DNA of 64,000 nt from positions 1-64,000 of the IMG/VR virus record IMGVR_UViG_3300006793_000021. One strand, given 5' to 3'. The position numbers were made by a program, and so were the translations under genes. Source of the DNA: a virus. The notes under the pieces are model-generated. The model saw nothing but the letters and a program-made list of their open reading frames with translations. It made no database searches and was not told where the DNA came from. Numbering within the stretch: the stretch's first letter is position 1; each line of letters opens with the position of its first letter. Positions 1-8,899 of the stretch are shown in pieces.

Positions 1-624
1 CCGCCACGTGAAAGCGTAGCAAACGAAGCACCTGTTGGACTACTAAAACAAGTAGGTCGTAAAATAGGAGCAAAAGTTGCTGGAGCAGTTGGTGCTAAAG
101 GTACAGCCGCTAAATTAAGTGGTGCGGCTGAAGTAGGTGACGAAGCAAGACAGTTAAAAGTAGCACTTCAAGGATATGCAGGTAAAACTGGTATAAACAT
201 AAAACAAATGCAAGGTCCACAACTTGCGGCATTTTTAAAATCAAAAGGTTATCCAAATATGCACCTTAAAGGTGTACAAGGCATAATGACGCCTAAACAA
301 ATAGATCAAGCAATAATGACTGCGGCGCAAGATGCCGCAAAAGCAGACGGTGACGGTACAGTAGGAACTAGTACTGCACCTGCACAACCTAGTGCGCCGG
401 CCGCAGGAGCGGCTAAAGGTACTAATGTAGCAGGAAAGCCTACTACAGCACAAGCACCACAAGTTGACAAAAACAAAGATGGCAAAGATGATGCTACAGG
501 TGAACCAATGGGTGCAAAAGTTATTCCAATGAAAAAGCCAGGTGCAGGTATTACTCCTGAAATGCAAAAACAATTAGATGCACTTACACCAACTGAGAAA
601 AAAGTACTGGCTGGAGCAATATAA
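1..624 (+). CDS. Ala/Gly/Lys-rich probable virion protein, 3' part
   Basis: The reading frame is open from base 1, so the gene begins upstream of the window and only the last 207 codons are seen. The visible part is rich in Ala, Gly, Lys and Pro. Its first half is compatible with a helical domain; from about residue 110 of the fragment it becomes a low-complexity Ala/Pro/Thr linker. The stop TAA overlaps the ATG of the next gene by one base, so the two are probably translationally coupled. I do not recognise a catalytic motif. Similar Ala-rich proteins lie near baseplate genes in marine T4-like phages (recalled, not searched), so a structural role is inferred. Function is uncertain. Confidence 0.7.
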   Translation, partial: PPRESVANEAPVGLLKQVGRKIGAKVAGAVGAKGTAAKLSGAAEVGDEARQLKVALQGYAGKTGINIKQMQGPQLAAFLKSKGYPNMHLKGVQGIMTPKQIDQAIMTAAQDAAKADGDGTVGTSTAPAQPSAPAAGAAKGTNVAGKPTTAQAPQVDKNKDGKDDATGEPMGAKVIPMKKPGAGITPEMQKQLDALTPTEKKVLAGAI

Positions 625-2720
625 TGAAACTACAAGAAGTAACAGGATTTAATTCACGTACAGCAACTATCCTTAACGAAGGATATCAAGATCTAACTGA
701 ACAACAAATACTTTATTTAGGCAAGTGGGAAAAAGAACTTTGGCCACTAGTTGAACAGTATACAAAATTAGCAGAACAAGAACTTACTAAGCAACAAGTA
801 TTAGACATCTTTAGCGGTGCTGAACAAGTTGCTATGGACAGCGGTGATAATAAAACAATCGCAGGTAAAGTAGGCGCAGGTGCGGCGGCTGCCGCTAAAC
901 TACCTGTTGATATTGCTAAAAAGGTTGATGCTAAAATTAACGAACTAGGCAGATTAGCACAAAATGCAGGTCCAGTTAAAAACGCAGATCAAAAGTTTGA
1001 AGATCTTAAAAAACAAATTACAGCAAACAACAGTGACAGTAAAATTGTACAAGGTATACAAAAAATAAGTGACTGGGCAAAAGAAAATCCAGGCAAAGCA
1101 AGTATAGCAGTTGGTGTTCTAACTACTATGGCGGCATTTGCAGGTGGTCCAGCAGGCGGTGCGGCCGCAGGTTTAATACTACGTGCATCTAAAGATTTAT
1201 TGCAAGGTGAAAAACTTTCAACAGCAGTTGGTAAGTCAGTTAAAACAGCGGCATATGGTGCTCTTGCTGGTTTAGCAATTAAAGGCTTAACTGATGGTAT
1301 GATTGATAACATTGCAACAGGTAGCGAAGCAGAAGCAGATGCAATGATGGACGGGTTTGCGGCAGATAACTTTAAATCAGCAGTAGACAGTGCGGCGGCA
1401 GATGCCGGATTTGATGCAGGTGTATTAGATGGTGCAATGGATTATAGTTCTACAGGTAATATTAATGGTTTCTATTACAATTATGATATGACTATGACTG
1501 CTGATCAAGTATCACAATATAAAACACTTGCAAGTGCGGCTTCAAGTGCAAAAGCATTTAGTCCTGAATATTATGAAGCGGCAGGCAAGTTACACGGATT
1601 TTTATCAACAACGCAAACAGCAAACGCAGATTTATCAGCACTGTCAGATACAATTAAAAACATTCCAAAAGAAGTGTGGACAGGCGATCAATTAGATGCG
1701 GCTATTGCTGTTCTTGACAATGCTGAAGAAGCAGTTCAAGCAGTATCAGCAGTTGGCGGCGCGGCAGGCGCGGCGGCACAAGGTGCTCTTGCAACAGTTG
1801 ATGACAAAAACAAAGAAATGCACAAAATTAAGCCAATTGATCCTGATGAAAAGAAACAACTTGAATTAGATCTCAAAGGCGGAAGCGATGCAACTCCAGT
1901 AGATAAAAACTTTGACAAAAGTCAAAAGTTAAGTGACTTTGGTAAAGTTGGCGAAACATTGTCAATGGAAGAAAAGTTTGAATTATATCTAGCAGAAGCA
2001 GATCCTGCACAAGGCGAATTACCTTTAAACAATCCTAATACACTAGGTGCTAAACTAAAACGTGGAGCAGGAAACTTAGCAGGTAAAGCCGCAGGCGCAG
2101 TAAAAGGTGCGGCAAGTTCAGCGGCAGGAGCAGTTAAACAAACTGCAAAAAATGTAGGTAATAAAGTTACTGCTGATAAACTTACTAAACAATGGACTAA
2201 GATGGGATCACCATTAGATTCAGGTAGTATTGCTAATATACTAGCAGATGCTGGTATGAGTAACGACCAAATACAAAGCATTGGATCAACACAAAAAGTA
2301 GAATTAGAACCATCTAAGCCTCAACAAGATCCTGAAACACAGCCAGATGCACCGAGTACGGATACAGCACAAAAAGGTGCGGATTCGGAACAACCAAGTG
2401 CTAAAACACCACCAGCAGTTAAAGATGCACCTATTAAAAAGGGTACTATAATGAACAAAGGTGGTAAAGATTACGAATGGGCAGGCGCACTATGGGTTGA
2501 CACACAAACAAATAAACCTGTTGGTGTACAAGCAAGTTTTGATATGGGATTACCGAATCCTAAATTTACTGCAATTCTTAAGGCTGTTAAAGCTGATCCA
2601 GAATTAGGAAAATTAGTAAAAGCACAACTTACTGCTAAAGGTGTAAAACCAGGTACTGCACAAGCAGGACAAGCGGCACAAGCAGGTGTTAAAGGAACTG
2701 AAAAACTTAAGACTGCTTAA
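624..2720 (+). CDS. 698-aa Ala/Gly-rich probable virion structural protein
   Basis: Starts at ATG 624 inside the TAA of the preceding gene. The N-terminal ~110 residues look helical and charged. Residues about 155-225 form a Gly/Ala-rich hydrophobic stretch that could be a membrane-active or self-associating helix pair. A long Ala/Gln-rich middle follows. The C-terminal ~100 residues contain a compact segment around KDYEWAGALWV. There is no signal peptide. The 3' end meets the minus-strand gp26 frameshift extension head-on, overlapping it by 4 bases (2717-2720). Context beside baseplate and tail genes suggests a virion or ejected internal protein, which is inference. No enzyme motif was found. 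Confidence 0.75.
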   Translation: MKLQEVTGFNSRTATILNEGYQDLTEQQILYLGKWEKELWPLVEQYTKLAEQELTKQQVLDIFSGAEQVAMDSGDNKTIAGKVGAGAAAAAKLPVDIAKKVDAKINELGRLAQNAGPVKNADQKFEDLKKQITANNSDSKIVQGIQKISDWAKENPGKASIAVGVLTTMAAFAGGPAGGAAAGLILRASKDLLQGEKLSTAVGKSVKTAAYGALAGLAIKGLTDGMIDNIATGSEAEADAMMDGFAADNFKSAVDSAAADAGFDAGVLDGAMDYSSTGNINGFYYNYDMTMTADQVSQYKTLASAASSAKAFSPEYYEAAGKLHGFLSTTQTANADLSALSDTIKNIPKEVWTGDQLDAAIAVLDNAEEAVQAVSAVGGAAGAAAQGALATVDDKNKEMHKIKPIDPDEKKQLELDLKGGSDATPVDKNFDKSQKLSDFGKVGETLSMEEKFELYLAEADPAQGELPLNNPNTLGAKLKRGAGNLAGKAAGAVKGAASSAAGAVKQTAKNVGNKVTADKLTKQWTKMGSPLDSGSIANILADAGMSNDQIQSIGSTQKVELEPSKPQQDPETQPDAPSTDTAQKGADSEQPSAKTPPAVKDAPIKKGTIMNKGGKDYEWAGALWVDTQTNKPVGVQASFDMGLPNPKFTAILKAVKADPELGKLVKAQLTAKGVKPGTAQAGQAAQAGVKGTEKLKTA

Positions 2721-2947
2721 AAATAAGGTAGTCCGCTTTTCTTTGTAGTTTCGAAATTGTCTTCAACCATTTTACCGATTATCTCTCGTTCTTCAGGACC
2801 GAGATAATAGGCTTCTTCGTAGGTTAGACCTCCACGCATTAACCAACACAATTTAGTAAGTTCTAATTTAAACTGTTTAGATTCTTGCTCAAGGACCTTA
2901 ACTTCTTCTAGGATCTCTGGGACGGTCCACGTCAGGATCCTTATTCG
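2717..2947 (-). CDS. -1 frame extension of gp26 (76 codons), probable frameshift product
   Basis: This is an open -1 frame that runs directly out of the 3' end of the gp26-like gene. From CGA at 2947-2945 to TAA at 2719-2717 it encodes 76 residues with clear protein character: a helical segment rich in Glu and Lys, then CWLMRGGLTYEEAYYLGPEE, and an end at SGLPYF. There is no ATG, GTG or TTG before the conserved-looking helical part. The only near-start codons are CTG 2935 and ACG 2932 behind AAGGA. With the slippery heptamer at 2953-2947 it is best read as the tail of a 367-aa gp26 fusion, analogous to lambda G/GT and P2 E/E' chaperones. A separately translated small protein with a non-canonical start is the alternative. 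Confidence 0.72.
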   Translation of the reverse strand, partial: RIRILTWTVPEILEEVKVLEQESKQFKLELTKLCWLMRGGLTYEEAYYLGPEEREIIGKMVEDNFETTKKSGLPYF

Positions 2948-2953
2948 AAAAAA
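2911..2953 (-). promoter_or_regulatory. Programmed -1 frameshift signal: slippery TTTTTTC plus stem-loop
   Basis: Read on the minus strand, gp26 codons AAT TTT TTC GAA TAA contain T_TTT_TTC at 2953-2947, a perfect X_XXY_YYZ heptamer in the correct frame. After a 6-nt spacer (GAATAA) comes a potential stem-loop: GGATCCTG (2940-2933) can pair with CAG, a bulged A and GATCC (2919-2911), and a small GGA/TCC hairpin can form in its loop. Heptamer, spacer and stem follow the canonical layout of bacterial and viral -1 sites. Slippage continues translation into the 76-codon frame ending at 2717. Confidence 0.72.
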
Positions 2954-3819
2954 TTCGACTGATCAAATGTAATTGGTACTTCGTAAGTTTCTGGAACACC
3001 TTGTAATTTTTCTTCGTCAGTTGCTTGTGCAATTAACGGCTTTAGTGTAAACTTTTCTTTTTCTGCTTCTAAGTGTGTTTGAATACTATTAAAAAATGTT
3101 TTATCTGCATTTTTAATAAAGTCAAGTATATGTGTTCTGTTAGTTACTAATACTGGATCATCATTTTCTTGTTGTATCTCAATACTTTTAATACCTTTAA
3201 CCATCATGTCTACAGTTAGTTCAGTAAGTTTTGCAAACGAGTTTGTAAATGCTTGAAGTTTATCTTCTTCTTTCATTGTATCGTCGTTAACAACATTAAA
3301 GATACGTTGTTCTTCAAATGTTTTTAAAGCACCGTCTGTAAATTCTCTGTAATTTAATGGACGTAAACGTATTGTCATTTCCGGTAGCATTACAACATCA
3401 TTATATTCAATATTAGCAAACTGATCTAATAATTGTCTTAGATCTACACCCATTTCTTTTTCTTCTCCTGTCACTGGAGTTTTAATTTTAAGTGTCATTT
3501 GTTCGCCGTATGTTGCAAGCCTAATAGCAATAAGACATACATCAAGATCTACACTAGGTAGTTTCCATGCATCTTTGATTGCAGGTATACAACTTTGAAT
3601 TACATCAACTGTTGCTTGTCCGTTAAGTAACGCATCAGGAGTTTTAAACAACAGCTCATCTTTTGCTGTCATTGAATAAACTTCAACTTCTCCGCTCTCT
3701 GGAAAGTCAATTGAACCTGCTGGATAGTGTTTTCCTTGGCTAGGAAGGCTAATATATAACTTAGATTGTCGAAAATACTTACTAAGTGGGTTTGTATCTG
3801 GTGATTTTATTTGTGACAT
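2941..3819 (-). CDS. 26: T4 gp26-like baseplate hub / tail assembly protein
   Basis: Predicted 292 aa. The start is taken as the ATG at 3819 (MSQIKSP) because GGAGAAAAC lies just upstream; an in-frame ATG at 3840 has no such site. The N-terminal region (KLYISLPSQGKHYPAG, with VYSMTAKDELLFKTPDALLNG downstream) is typical, from memory, of the T4 gp26 baseplate family, which resembles tail-assembly chaperones. In T4, gp26 takes part in assembling the central baseplate hub. The gene is divergent from the putative tape measure at 3898 and has its own late promoter box at 3870-3863. Its last codons carry the frameshift signal that would yield a longer minor product. Family assignment is from remembered similarity, without a search. 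Confidence 0.72.
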   Translation of the reverse strand: MSQIKSPDTNPLSKYFRQSKLYISLPSQGKHYPAGSIDFPESGEVEVYSMTAKDELLFKTPDALLNGQATVDVIQSCIPAIKDAWKLPSVDLDVCLIAIRLATYGEQMTLKIKTPVTGEEKEMGVDLRQLLDQFANIEYNDVVMLPEMTIRLRPLNYREFTDGALKTFEEQRIFNVVNDDTMKEEDKLQAFTNSFAKLTELTVDMMVKGIKSIEIQQENDDPVLVTNRTHILDFIKNADKTFFNSIQTHLEAEKEKFTLKPLIAQATDEEKLQGVPETYEVPITFDQSNFFE

Positions 3820-3829
3820 GTTTTCTCCG

Positions 3830-3837
3830 TATAAATA
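3830..3837 (+). promoter_or_regulatory. T4-type late promoter box for the tape-measure gene
   Basis: TATAAATA followed by C is an exact match to the T4 late -10 box. Transcription would begin near 3843, about 55 nt before the ATG at 3898. It faces the minus-strand box at 3870-3863, so the two transcripts would overlap at their 5' ends. Confidence 0.75.
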
Positions 3838-3862
3838 CATTATTAGTTGTATGTATCTACTT

Positions 3863-3870
3863 TATTTATA
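3863..3870 (-). promoter_or_regulatory. T4-type late promoter box for gp26
   Basis: Exact TATAAATA on the minus strand (read 3870 to 3863). Predicted start near 3857, giving a ~38-nt leader that contains the GGAG ribosome-binding site of the gene starting at 3819. Confidence 0.72.
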
Positions 3871-3897
3871 TACGCAGTTAACTTGGAATAGTGATTA

Positions 3898-6800
3898 ATG
3901 GCCGAAGAAGTAAAAATTGTTGACGTTGCCGGCGGACCTGCCGCAGAAGCTACATTACAAGAAATATTAAAGATAATGAAGCGCGGAGGCCAATCTGGGT
4001 CTGGCGGCAGTGGCGGCGGTGCAAAAGCACAAGACCTGTACACAAAAGCAGTAACACGTGGTACAACAACTACTAAAAAACAAACAGCAGAAGTCAAAAA
4101 AAGCACTAGTGCATTAAAATCGTTTAGTAGCGGTCTTAACTCAACTTTAGGTTTTGCATTTAAAGCACTAGGATCAGTACTAGGTGCTACCACAGGACAA
4201 CTAACAAATTTTGCTGGCGCAGTACAAAATAGTAATAGTGTTACTGAGTTTCTTAGTCAAGTACCTATATTAGGCTCAGCACTTGGAAAAGCAAGTGCTT
4301 ACTTTGATAAAAGTCTAGCAACTTTCCAACAGTTAAGTGAATCAGGTGCTGGATTTGGTAACAATATGTTAGCAATGCGACAAGCATCAGCAGAAGCAGG
4401 TCTTAGTTTAGACCAATTTGCAGATATGGTTTCAGCAAACTCAGCTAACATGACTTTGTTAGGTGGCACAGTTACAGGTGGTGCACAGCGTTTAGGTAAA
4501 TTAACCAAATCACTTAGAAGTGTAGAAAACGGTATGTTTGGTTTAGGTTTCACACAAGAGTCATTAAATGAAGGCATGGCTGATTATATTGAAAACCAAG
4601 CAAGAGCAGGACAACTTAGAGGAAGAACAGATGCATCATTAACAGCTGGTGCTAAAAGTTATCTGTTAGAAATAGACAAACTTGCAAAAGTTACTGGTAA
4701 AAGTAGAAAACAATTACAAGAAGAAATAAACGGCAGAATGGAAGCGGCAAATATCAACGTGCTTGCTTCTAAATTAAGTGGCAAAGGATTAGAAAACTTC
4801 CAAAACAACTTACAATTTTCTTCTGATATTATGGGCAAGTCAGGACCAGCATTTAGTGATGCATTAGGTGATATGGCTGACGGTGTTTCTCAAACACCAC
4901 TAGCACAATATTTAGAAGCAAACGTATCCGGTCTAAAAGAACTACAAGTAGCAAACGCAACAGGAGCAATTAGTCAAGAAGAATATAAAGCTCGTCTAAT
5001 GAAGATGCTTCCAGAGATTACTAAATTAGCAGATACTATGGGTGCGGCAGGTACATCAGCATTGGCCCAAACTGAAGGCATGGGAGAGTTTGTACAAATG
5101 ACTGCTGATGCTAGGACAGCAGGTCAACGTGAAATAGATATGAGAAAAGCCGCGGCTGAACAACAGAAAAAAGATTCTGTTACTGATGTGTTCGCTAAGT
5201 TTAAACAAACTATACAAACTATTAGAAGTAACATTGAAGAAGCATTACTTAAATCAGGCGTAATGGACACACTAGGTACTGCATTATCAGGTATAAGCAA
5301 TACACTTATAGAAGTTACTAAAGGAATTACTGAAAATCTAGTAAGATATCTTAAGAGTGATCAGTTTAAAGCAGACGTTGAAAACTTTAAACAAAAAATA
5401 GTACAAATGGCCGTAAAAGCACAAAGCATGGTCAAATATTTAAGATCAGAAGAGTTTAAGAAAAAGTTTGATGACTTTATGGCAAAAATCGGCGAAGGTG
5501 TAACTTCAATTAAGGCGTTTGTTGCTGATGTTACAAACTTAGGATTGAACGAAGCTATTGCAAAAGCACTAGGTGGTGCTGAAGGTCAAACCATCGGTGA
5601 TGTTGTTAAAGATAAATTTAGCGAAATGATCGGCGGCATTGATTTTTCAGGCATTGCTGTAAAGTTAGGACTTGCTATTACTGGACTGTTCGTAGGTGCA
5701 AAAGTTATTGGCGCAATGAAAAGCGGTATTGGCAGTATGTTTGGCGGATTATTTGGCGGTACCAAAGGAGGTGCTGTTAAAGGTCCAGCAGGTGCAGGCA
5801 AAGCAGGTAAAGGTGTTGGAGACTTTGTTGGCAATGTAGGCGGTGGTGTTCTCAAAGGTGTTGCTAAAGGATTAGCGGCATTTGGCAATCCACAAGTAGC
5901 AATAGGTGGCGCAGTACTAGCAGGAGTTATTCTTGTTATTGGTGCGGCAGTTGCAGGTGCTACGTGGTTAGTAGGTAAATCATTACCAACGTTTGCAGAC
6001 GGCATGAAGTCCTTTGAAGATATAGATGGTGCTAAACTTTCGGCGGCAGGAAAAGGTATGCTTGCAGTTGCAGGAGGCATGGCGGCATTTGGTGCAGGTA
6101 CAGCAGTTGCAGGATTAGGAAACTTAGTAGGCGGAATAGCAGATGGCATTGGTGCATTGTTTGGTGCTGAAAAAGCAAATCCATTAGAACAGTTATTAGA
6201 ATTTCAAAAATACACAATCGACGAAGCAAAAGTCAAAGGCAATGCAAATGCACTAGTTGCATATTCAACTGCAATGGCCGCATATGGCGGTGGTACAGCG
6301 GCAAGTGGATTAGGTTCATTAGTAAGTGGAATAGCAACAGGTATTACATCGTTCTTTGGCGGTGAAACTGGCATACCATATGATGATATAATTAAATTCC
6401 AAGGTTATGCTTTTGATACAGAAAAAGTAAAAGCAAATGCGGCCGCAATGGTAGCATTTAACGAAGCATTAACTTCTAGCTCGGGTGCAGGCGCAAAAAG
6501 CGGTGTAGGAAATGCAGTTGGAGCAATTGGCAATGCTATTGCAGGATTCTTTGGAGCTAAAACACCATTTGATAAAGTAAAAGATTTTGGAGCATTAGAA
6601 TTAAATGCTGAAGGCGTTAAAACAAATGCTGAAGCAATGGTTCATATGGCAAATGCTCTAAACTCATTTACAAGTGGAGAAGCAGGCGAGATTGAAATCT
6701 CTAAAAAAACTGTTACATCATTAGAACGTTTAGCAGGAATGGATAGCACAGGTATTGCTACATTATCTACTAATTTACAAAGTATGGCCGCAATGACAGG

Positions 6801-7128
6801 CTTAGACGCGAATATTACTTCACTCAATTCGCTTGACACAGAGAGCATAACCAGTTATAATACAGCAATGAAAGAATTAGTTGAAGTATTAGGCGAATTA
6901 AATGATGAACTTGCCAAAGATAATAAACTTGGGTTTGGCTCAGGAACTAATGCAGGTGATGTTGTAGCTAAAATGGACACAATAGGCGGCGGCGGATCCG
7001 GCACTGGTAGCTCAGAACAACTAGATCGGTTAAATATGTTAGTTGCTTCGTTATCTGAAATAATGAGAGAAGTAAGTACAAATACCAAAGCGACTGCTAC
7101 TAATACTAGTGGAAACATTTACGGTTAG
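3898..7128 (+). CDS. Putative tail tape-measure / large tail protein (1076 aa)
   Basis: Long Ala/Gly-rich protein with a helical N-terminal half, including a Gly-Ser-Gly linker near residue 35. A strongly hydrophobic stretch lies at about residues 665-695. The C-terminal part (about 700-950) carries three or four degenerate repeats of ~75-80 residues, each with an ANA.V.Y..AMAAYGGG-like helix and a glycine-rich SLVSGIATGI helix. Length, hydrophobic segments and position beside the gp26-like chaperone gene fit a tape measure that sets tail length, the role of T4 gp29. There is no good ribosome-binding site beyond a weak GGAA. A different large virion protein is possible. Confidence 0.6.
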   Translation: MAEEVKIVDVAGGPAAEATLQEILKIMKRGGQSGSGGSGGGAKAQDLYTKAVTRGTTTTKKQTAEVKKSTSALKSFSSGLNSTLGFAFKALGSVLGATTGQLTNFAGAVQNSNSVTEFLSQVPILGSALGKASAYFDKSLATFQQLSESGAGFGNNMLAMRQASAEAGLSLDQFADMVSANSANMTLLGGTVTGGAQRLGKLTKSLRSVENGMFGLGFTQESLNEGMADYIENQARAGQLRGRTDASLTAGAKSYLLEIDKLAKVTGKSRKQLQEEINGRMEAANINVLASKLSGKGLENFQNNLQFSSDIMGKSGPAFSDALGDMADGVSQTPLAQYLEANVSGLKELQVANATGAISQEEYKARLMKMLPEITKLADTMGAAGTSALAQTEGMGEFVQMTADARTAGQREIDMRKAAAEQQKKDSVTDVFAKFKQTIQTIRSNIEEALLKSGVMDTLGTALSGISNTLIEVTKGITENLVRYLKSDQFKADVENFKQKIVQMAVKAQSMVKYLRSEEFKKKFDDFMAKIGEGVTSIKAFVADVTNLGLNEAIAKALGGAEGQTIGDVVKDKFSEMIGGIDFSGIAVKLGLAITGLFVGAKVIGAMKSGIGSMFGGLFGGTKGGAVKGPAGAGKAGKGVGDFVGNVGGGVLKGVAKGLAAFGNPQVAIGGAVLAGVILVIGAAVAGATWLVGKSLPTFADGMKSFEDIDGAKLSAAGKGMLAVAGGMAAFGAGTAVAGLGNLVGGIADGIGALFGAEKANPLEQLLEFQKYTIDEAKVKGNANALVAYSTAMAAYGGGTAASGLGSLVSGIATGITSFFGGETGIPYDDIIKFQGYAFDTEKVKANAAAMVAFNEALTSSSGAGAKSGVGNAVGAIGNAIAGFFGAKTPFDKVKDFGALELNAEGVKTNAEAMVHMANALNSFTSGEAGEIEISKKTVTSLERLAGMDSTGIATLSTNLQSMAAMTGLDANITSLNSLDTESITSYNTAMKELVEVLGELNDELAKDNKLGFGSGTNAGDVVAKMDTIGGGGSGTGSSEQLDRLNMLVASLSEIMREVSTNTKATATNTSGNIYG

Positions 7129-7136
7129 GAAATTAT

Positions 7137-8891
7137 ATGAGTTGGAAAAAACATTTTACACCAGTTAAAACTGGTAATAACACAGAAGGAAGTTACAGTC
7201 CGTTTACTGCACGAAGTGCCGGTGGCGGTCAAGCTGGTCCTGCACGTTCTAACTATTCATCGTACTTACCAGATGTATACATAGGTAGTCCAAATCGTGT
7301 TGAACGTTATGGTCAATACAATACAATGGATATGGATAGTGAGGTAAATGCCGCACTTGATATTCTTGCAGAATTTACTACACAACAAAACAAACAAAAT
7401 AAAACTCCGTTTTTAATTGACTTTAAAACTAAAGCAACAAATTCAGAAATTACAATTATATCGCAATACTTACAACAGTGGAGTAAATTACAAAACTTTG
7501 AAACACGTATGTTCCGTTTAATGCGTAACGTGTTTAAGTATGGTGATGCATTTTTTGTTAGAGATCCAGAAACTAAAAAATTATTTCATGTTGATCCTGC
7601 AAAAGTTTCAAAAATTATTGTTAACGAAAGTCAAGGTAAAACACCTGAACAATATCTAGTAAAAGACTTTAATTTAAACTTTGCTGAAATGGTAGCAACA
7701 ACTCCATATCAAACAACTGGTCAAGGATCAGGAGGCACAGGCGATGCAGGTTACTTAACTGGCGGCGTTCGTGGCATGGTTGGTAATTCAAGTACAAGTG
7801 CAGGCGGTGGACGTTTTCAACAAGGCGAAAATGAAATTGCAGTTGCATCAGAACACGTTATACATTTAAGTTTATCAGAAGGATTAGACTTAAATTATCC
7901 GTTTGGTAATTCATTACTAGAAACAGTATTCAAAGTATTCAAACAAAAAGAATTGCTCGAAGATGCGATTATTATATATCGTGTACAAAGAGCTCCAGAA
8001 AGAAGAGTATTCTACGTTGATGTGGGCAACATGCCTTCACACCTTGCTATGCAATTTGTGGAACGTGTTAAGACGGAAATTCATCAAAGACGAATCCCAT
8101 CGCAAACGGGGGGTGGCCAAAACGTTATAGACTCAGCTTACAATCCCCTATCAATTAACGAAGACTACTTCTTCCCACAAACTGCTGAAGGTAGAGGATC
8201 TAAAGTTGAAACATTGCCAGGCGGTACTAACCTCGGAGAGATAGATGACCTTAGATATTTTACTAATAAGCTCGTACGCGGTTTACGAATCCCTAGTTCA
8301 TACTTACCGACCGGGCCTGATGATGGAAATTCTCAGTACACTGACGGACGAGTTGGAACAGCATACATACAAGAACTAAGATTTAATACATACTGTGAAC
8401 GTTTACAGAATTTAGTAGTTGAAGAATTTAACCAAGAATTTAAACGTTACATTTTAGAAAAAGGTGTAAACATTGACACAGCAATGTTTGATCTTAAATT
8501 TCAACCTCCACAAAACTTTGCAAGTTATAGACAAAGTGAGATTGATAATGCAAGAGTACCTACGTATTCACAAATGAGTGCAATACCTTATATTTCAAAT
8601 CGTTTTGCAATGTCACGTTTCTTAGGAATGAGTGATGAAGAGATTGCAGAAAACGAAAGACTATGGCGCGAAGAAAATGATGAAAATTTAGAAGCGCAAA
8701 ATACCGATGCCGCAGGAGAGATGCGTGGTGCAGGAATAAGCGGAGCAGGTATAAGTTCAGACTTAGGGAACATTGAAGACGATGCAACAGAAGAACCAGA
8801 TCCAACACTTGGTGGAGATGAAATGGCTGGCGCAACCCCTGAAGCAGGAGCAGAAGAAACCGCACCTCCGGCAACGGATCAAACGATATAA
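7137..8891 (+). CDS. 20: Portal vertex protein gp20
   Basis: 584 aa. It matches the T4 gp20 portal family in order and sequence feel: an early YGQYNTMDMDSEVNAALDI segment, a central VIIYRVQRAPERRVFYVDVG segment, then EVFKQKELLEDAI-like, DLRYFTNKLVRGLRIP and SSYLP motifs. The portal forms the dodecameric ring at the head vertex, nucleates prohead assembly and threads DNA. AGGAAAT upstream serves as ribosome-binding site. The C-terminal ~70 residues are an acidic Gly/Ala/Pro tail. The stop codon overlaps a late promoter box for the following gene. Confidence 0.93.
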   Translation: MSWKKHFTPVKTGNNTEGSYSPFTARSAGGGQAGPARSNYSSYLPDVYIGSPNRVERYGQYNTMDMDSEVNAALDILAEFTTQQNKQNKTPFLIDFKTKATNSEITIISQYLQQWSKLQNFETRMFRLMRNVFKYGDAFFVRDPETKKLFHVDPAKVSKIIVNESQGKTPEQYLVKDFNLNFAEMVATTPYQTTGQGSGGTGDAGYLTGGVRGMVGNSSTSAGGGRFQQGENEIAVASEHVIHLSLSEGLDLNYPFGNSLLETVFKVFKQKELLEDAIIIYRVQRAPERRVFYVDVGNMPSHLAMQFVERVKTEIHQRRIPSQTGGGQNVIDSAYNPLSINEDYFFPQTAEGRGSKVETLPGGTNLGEIDDLRYFTNKLVRGLRIPSSYLPTGPDDGNSQYTDGRVGTAYIQELRFNTYCERLQNLVVEEFNQEFKRYILEKGVNIDTAMFDLKFQPPQNFASYRQSEIDNARVPTYSQMSAIPYISNRFAMSRFLGMSDEEIAENERLWREENDENLEAQNTDAAGEMRGAGISGAGISSDLGNIEDDATEEPDPTLGGDEMAGATPEAGAEETAPPATDQTI

Positions 8892-8894
8892 ATA
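8887..8894 (+). promoter_or_regulatory. Late promoter box overlapping the gp20 stop
   Basis: Exact TATAAATA followed by C. The gp20 TAA lies inside it. With the T4 geometry (box at about -13 to -6), transcription would begin at about 8900, which is the A of the next ATG; see the leaderless finding. Confidence 0.7.
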
Positions 8895-8899
8895 CTAAC

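Noticed and set aside
2717-2932. Independent small gene starting at ACG 2932 behind AAGGA
   Set aside because: Possible, but ACG starts are very rare, and an in-frame slippery heptamer with spacer and stem explains the frame better. Kept only as an alternative.
5586-6149. Long minus-strand ORF (187 codons) inside the tape-measure gene
   Set aside because: Pro/Ala/Ser-rich mirror of the Gly/Ala-rich sense gene; no start signal and no domain.
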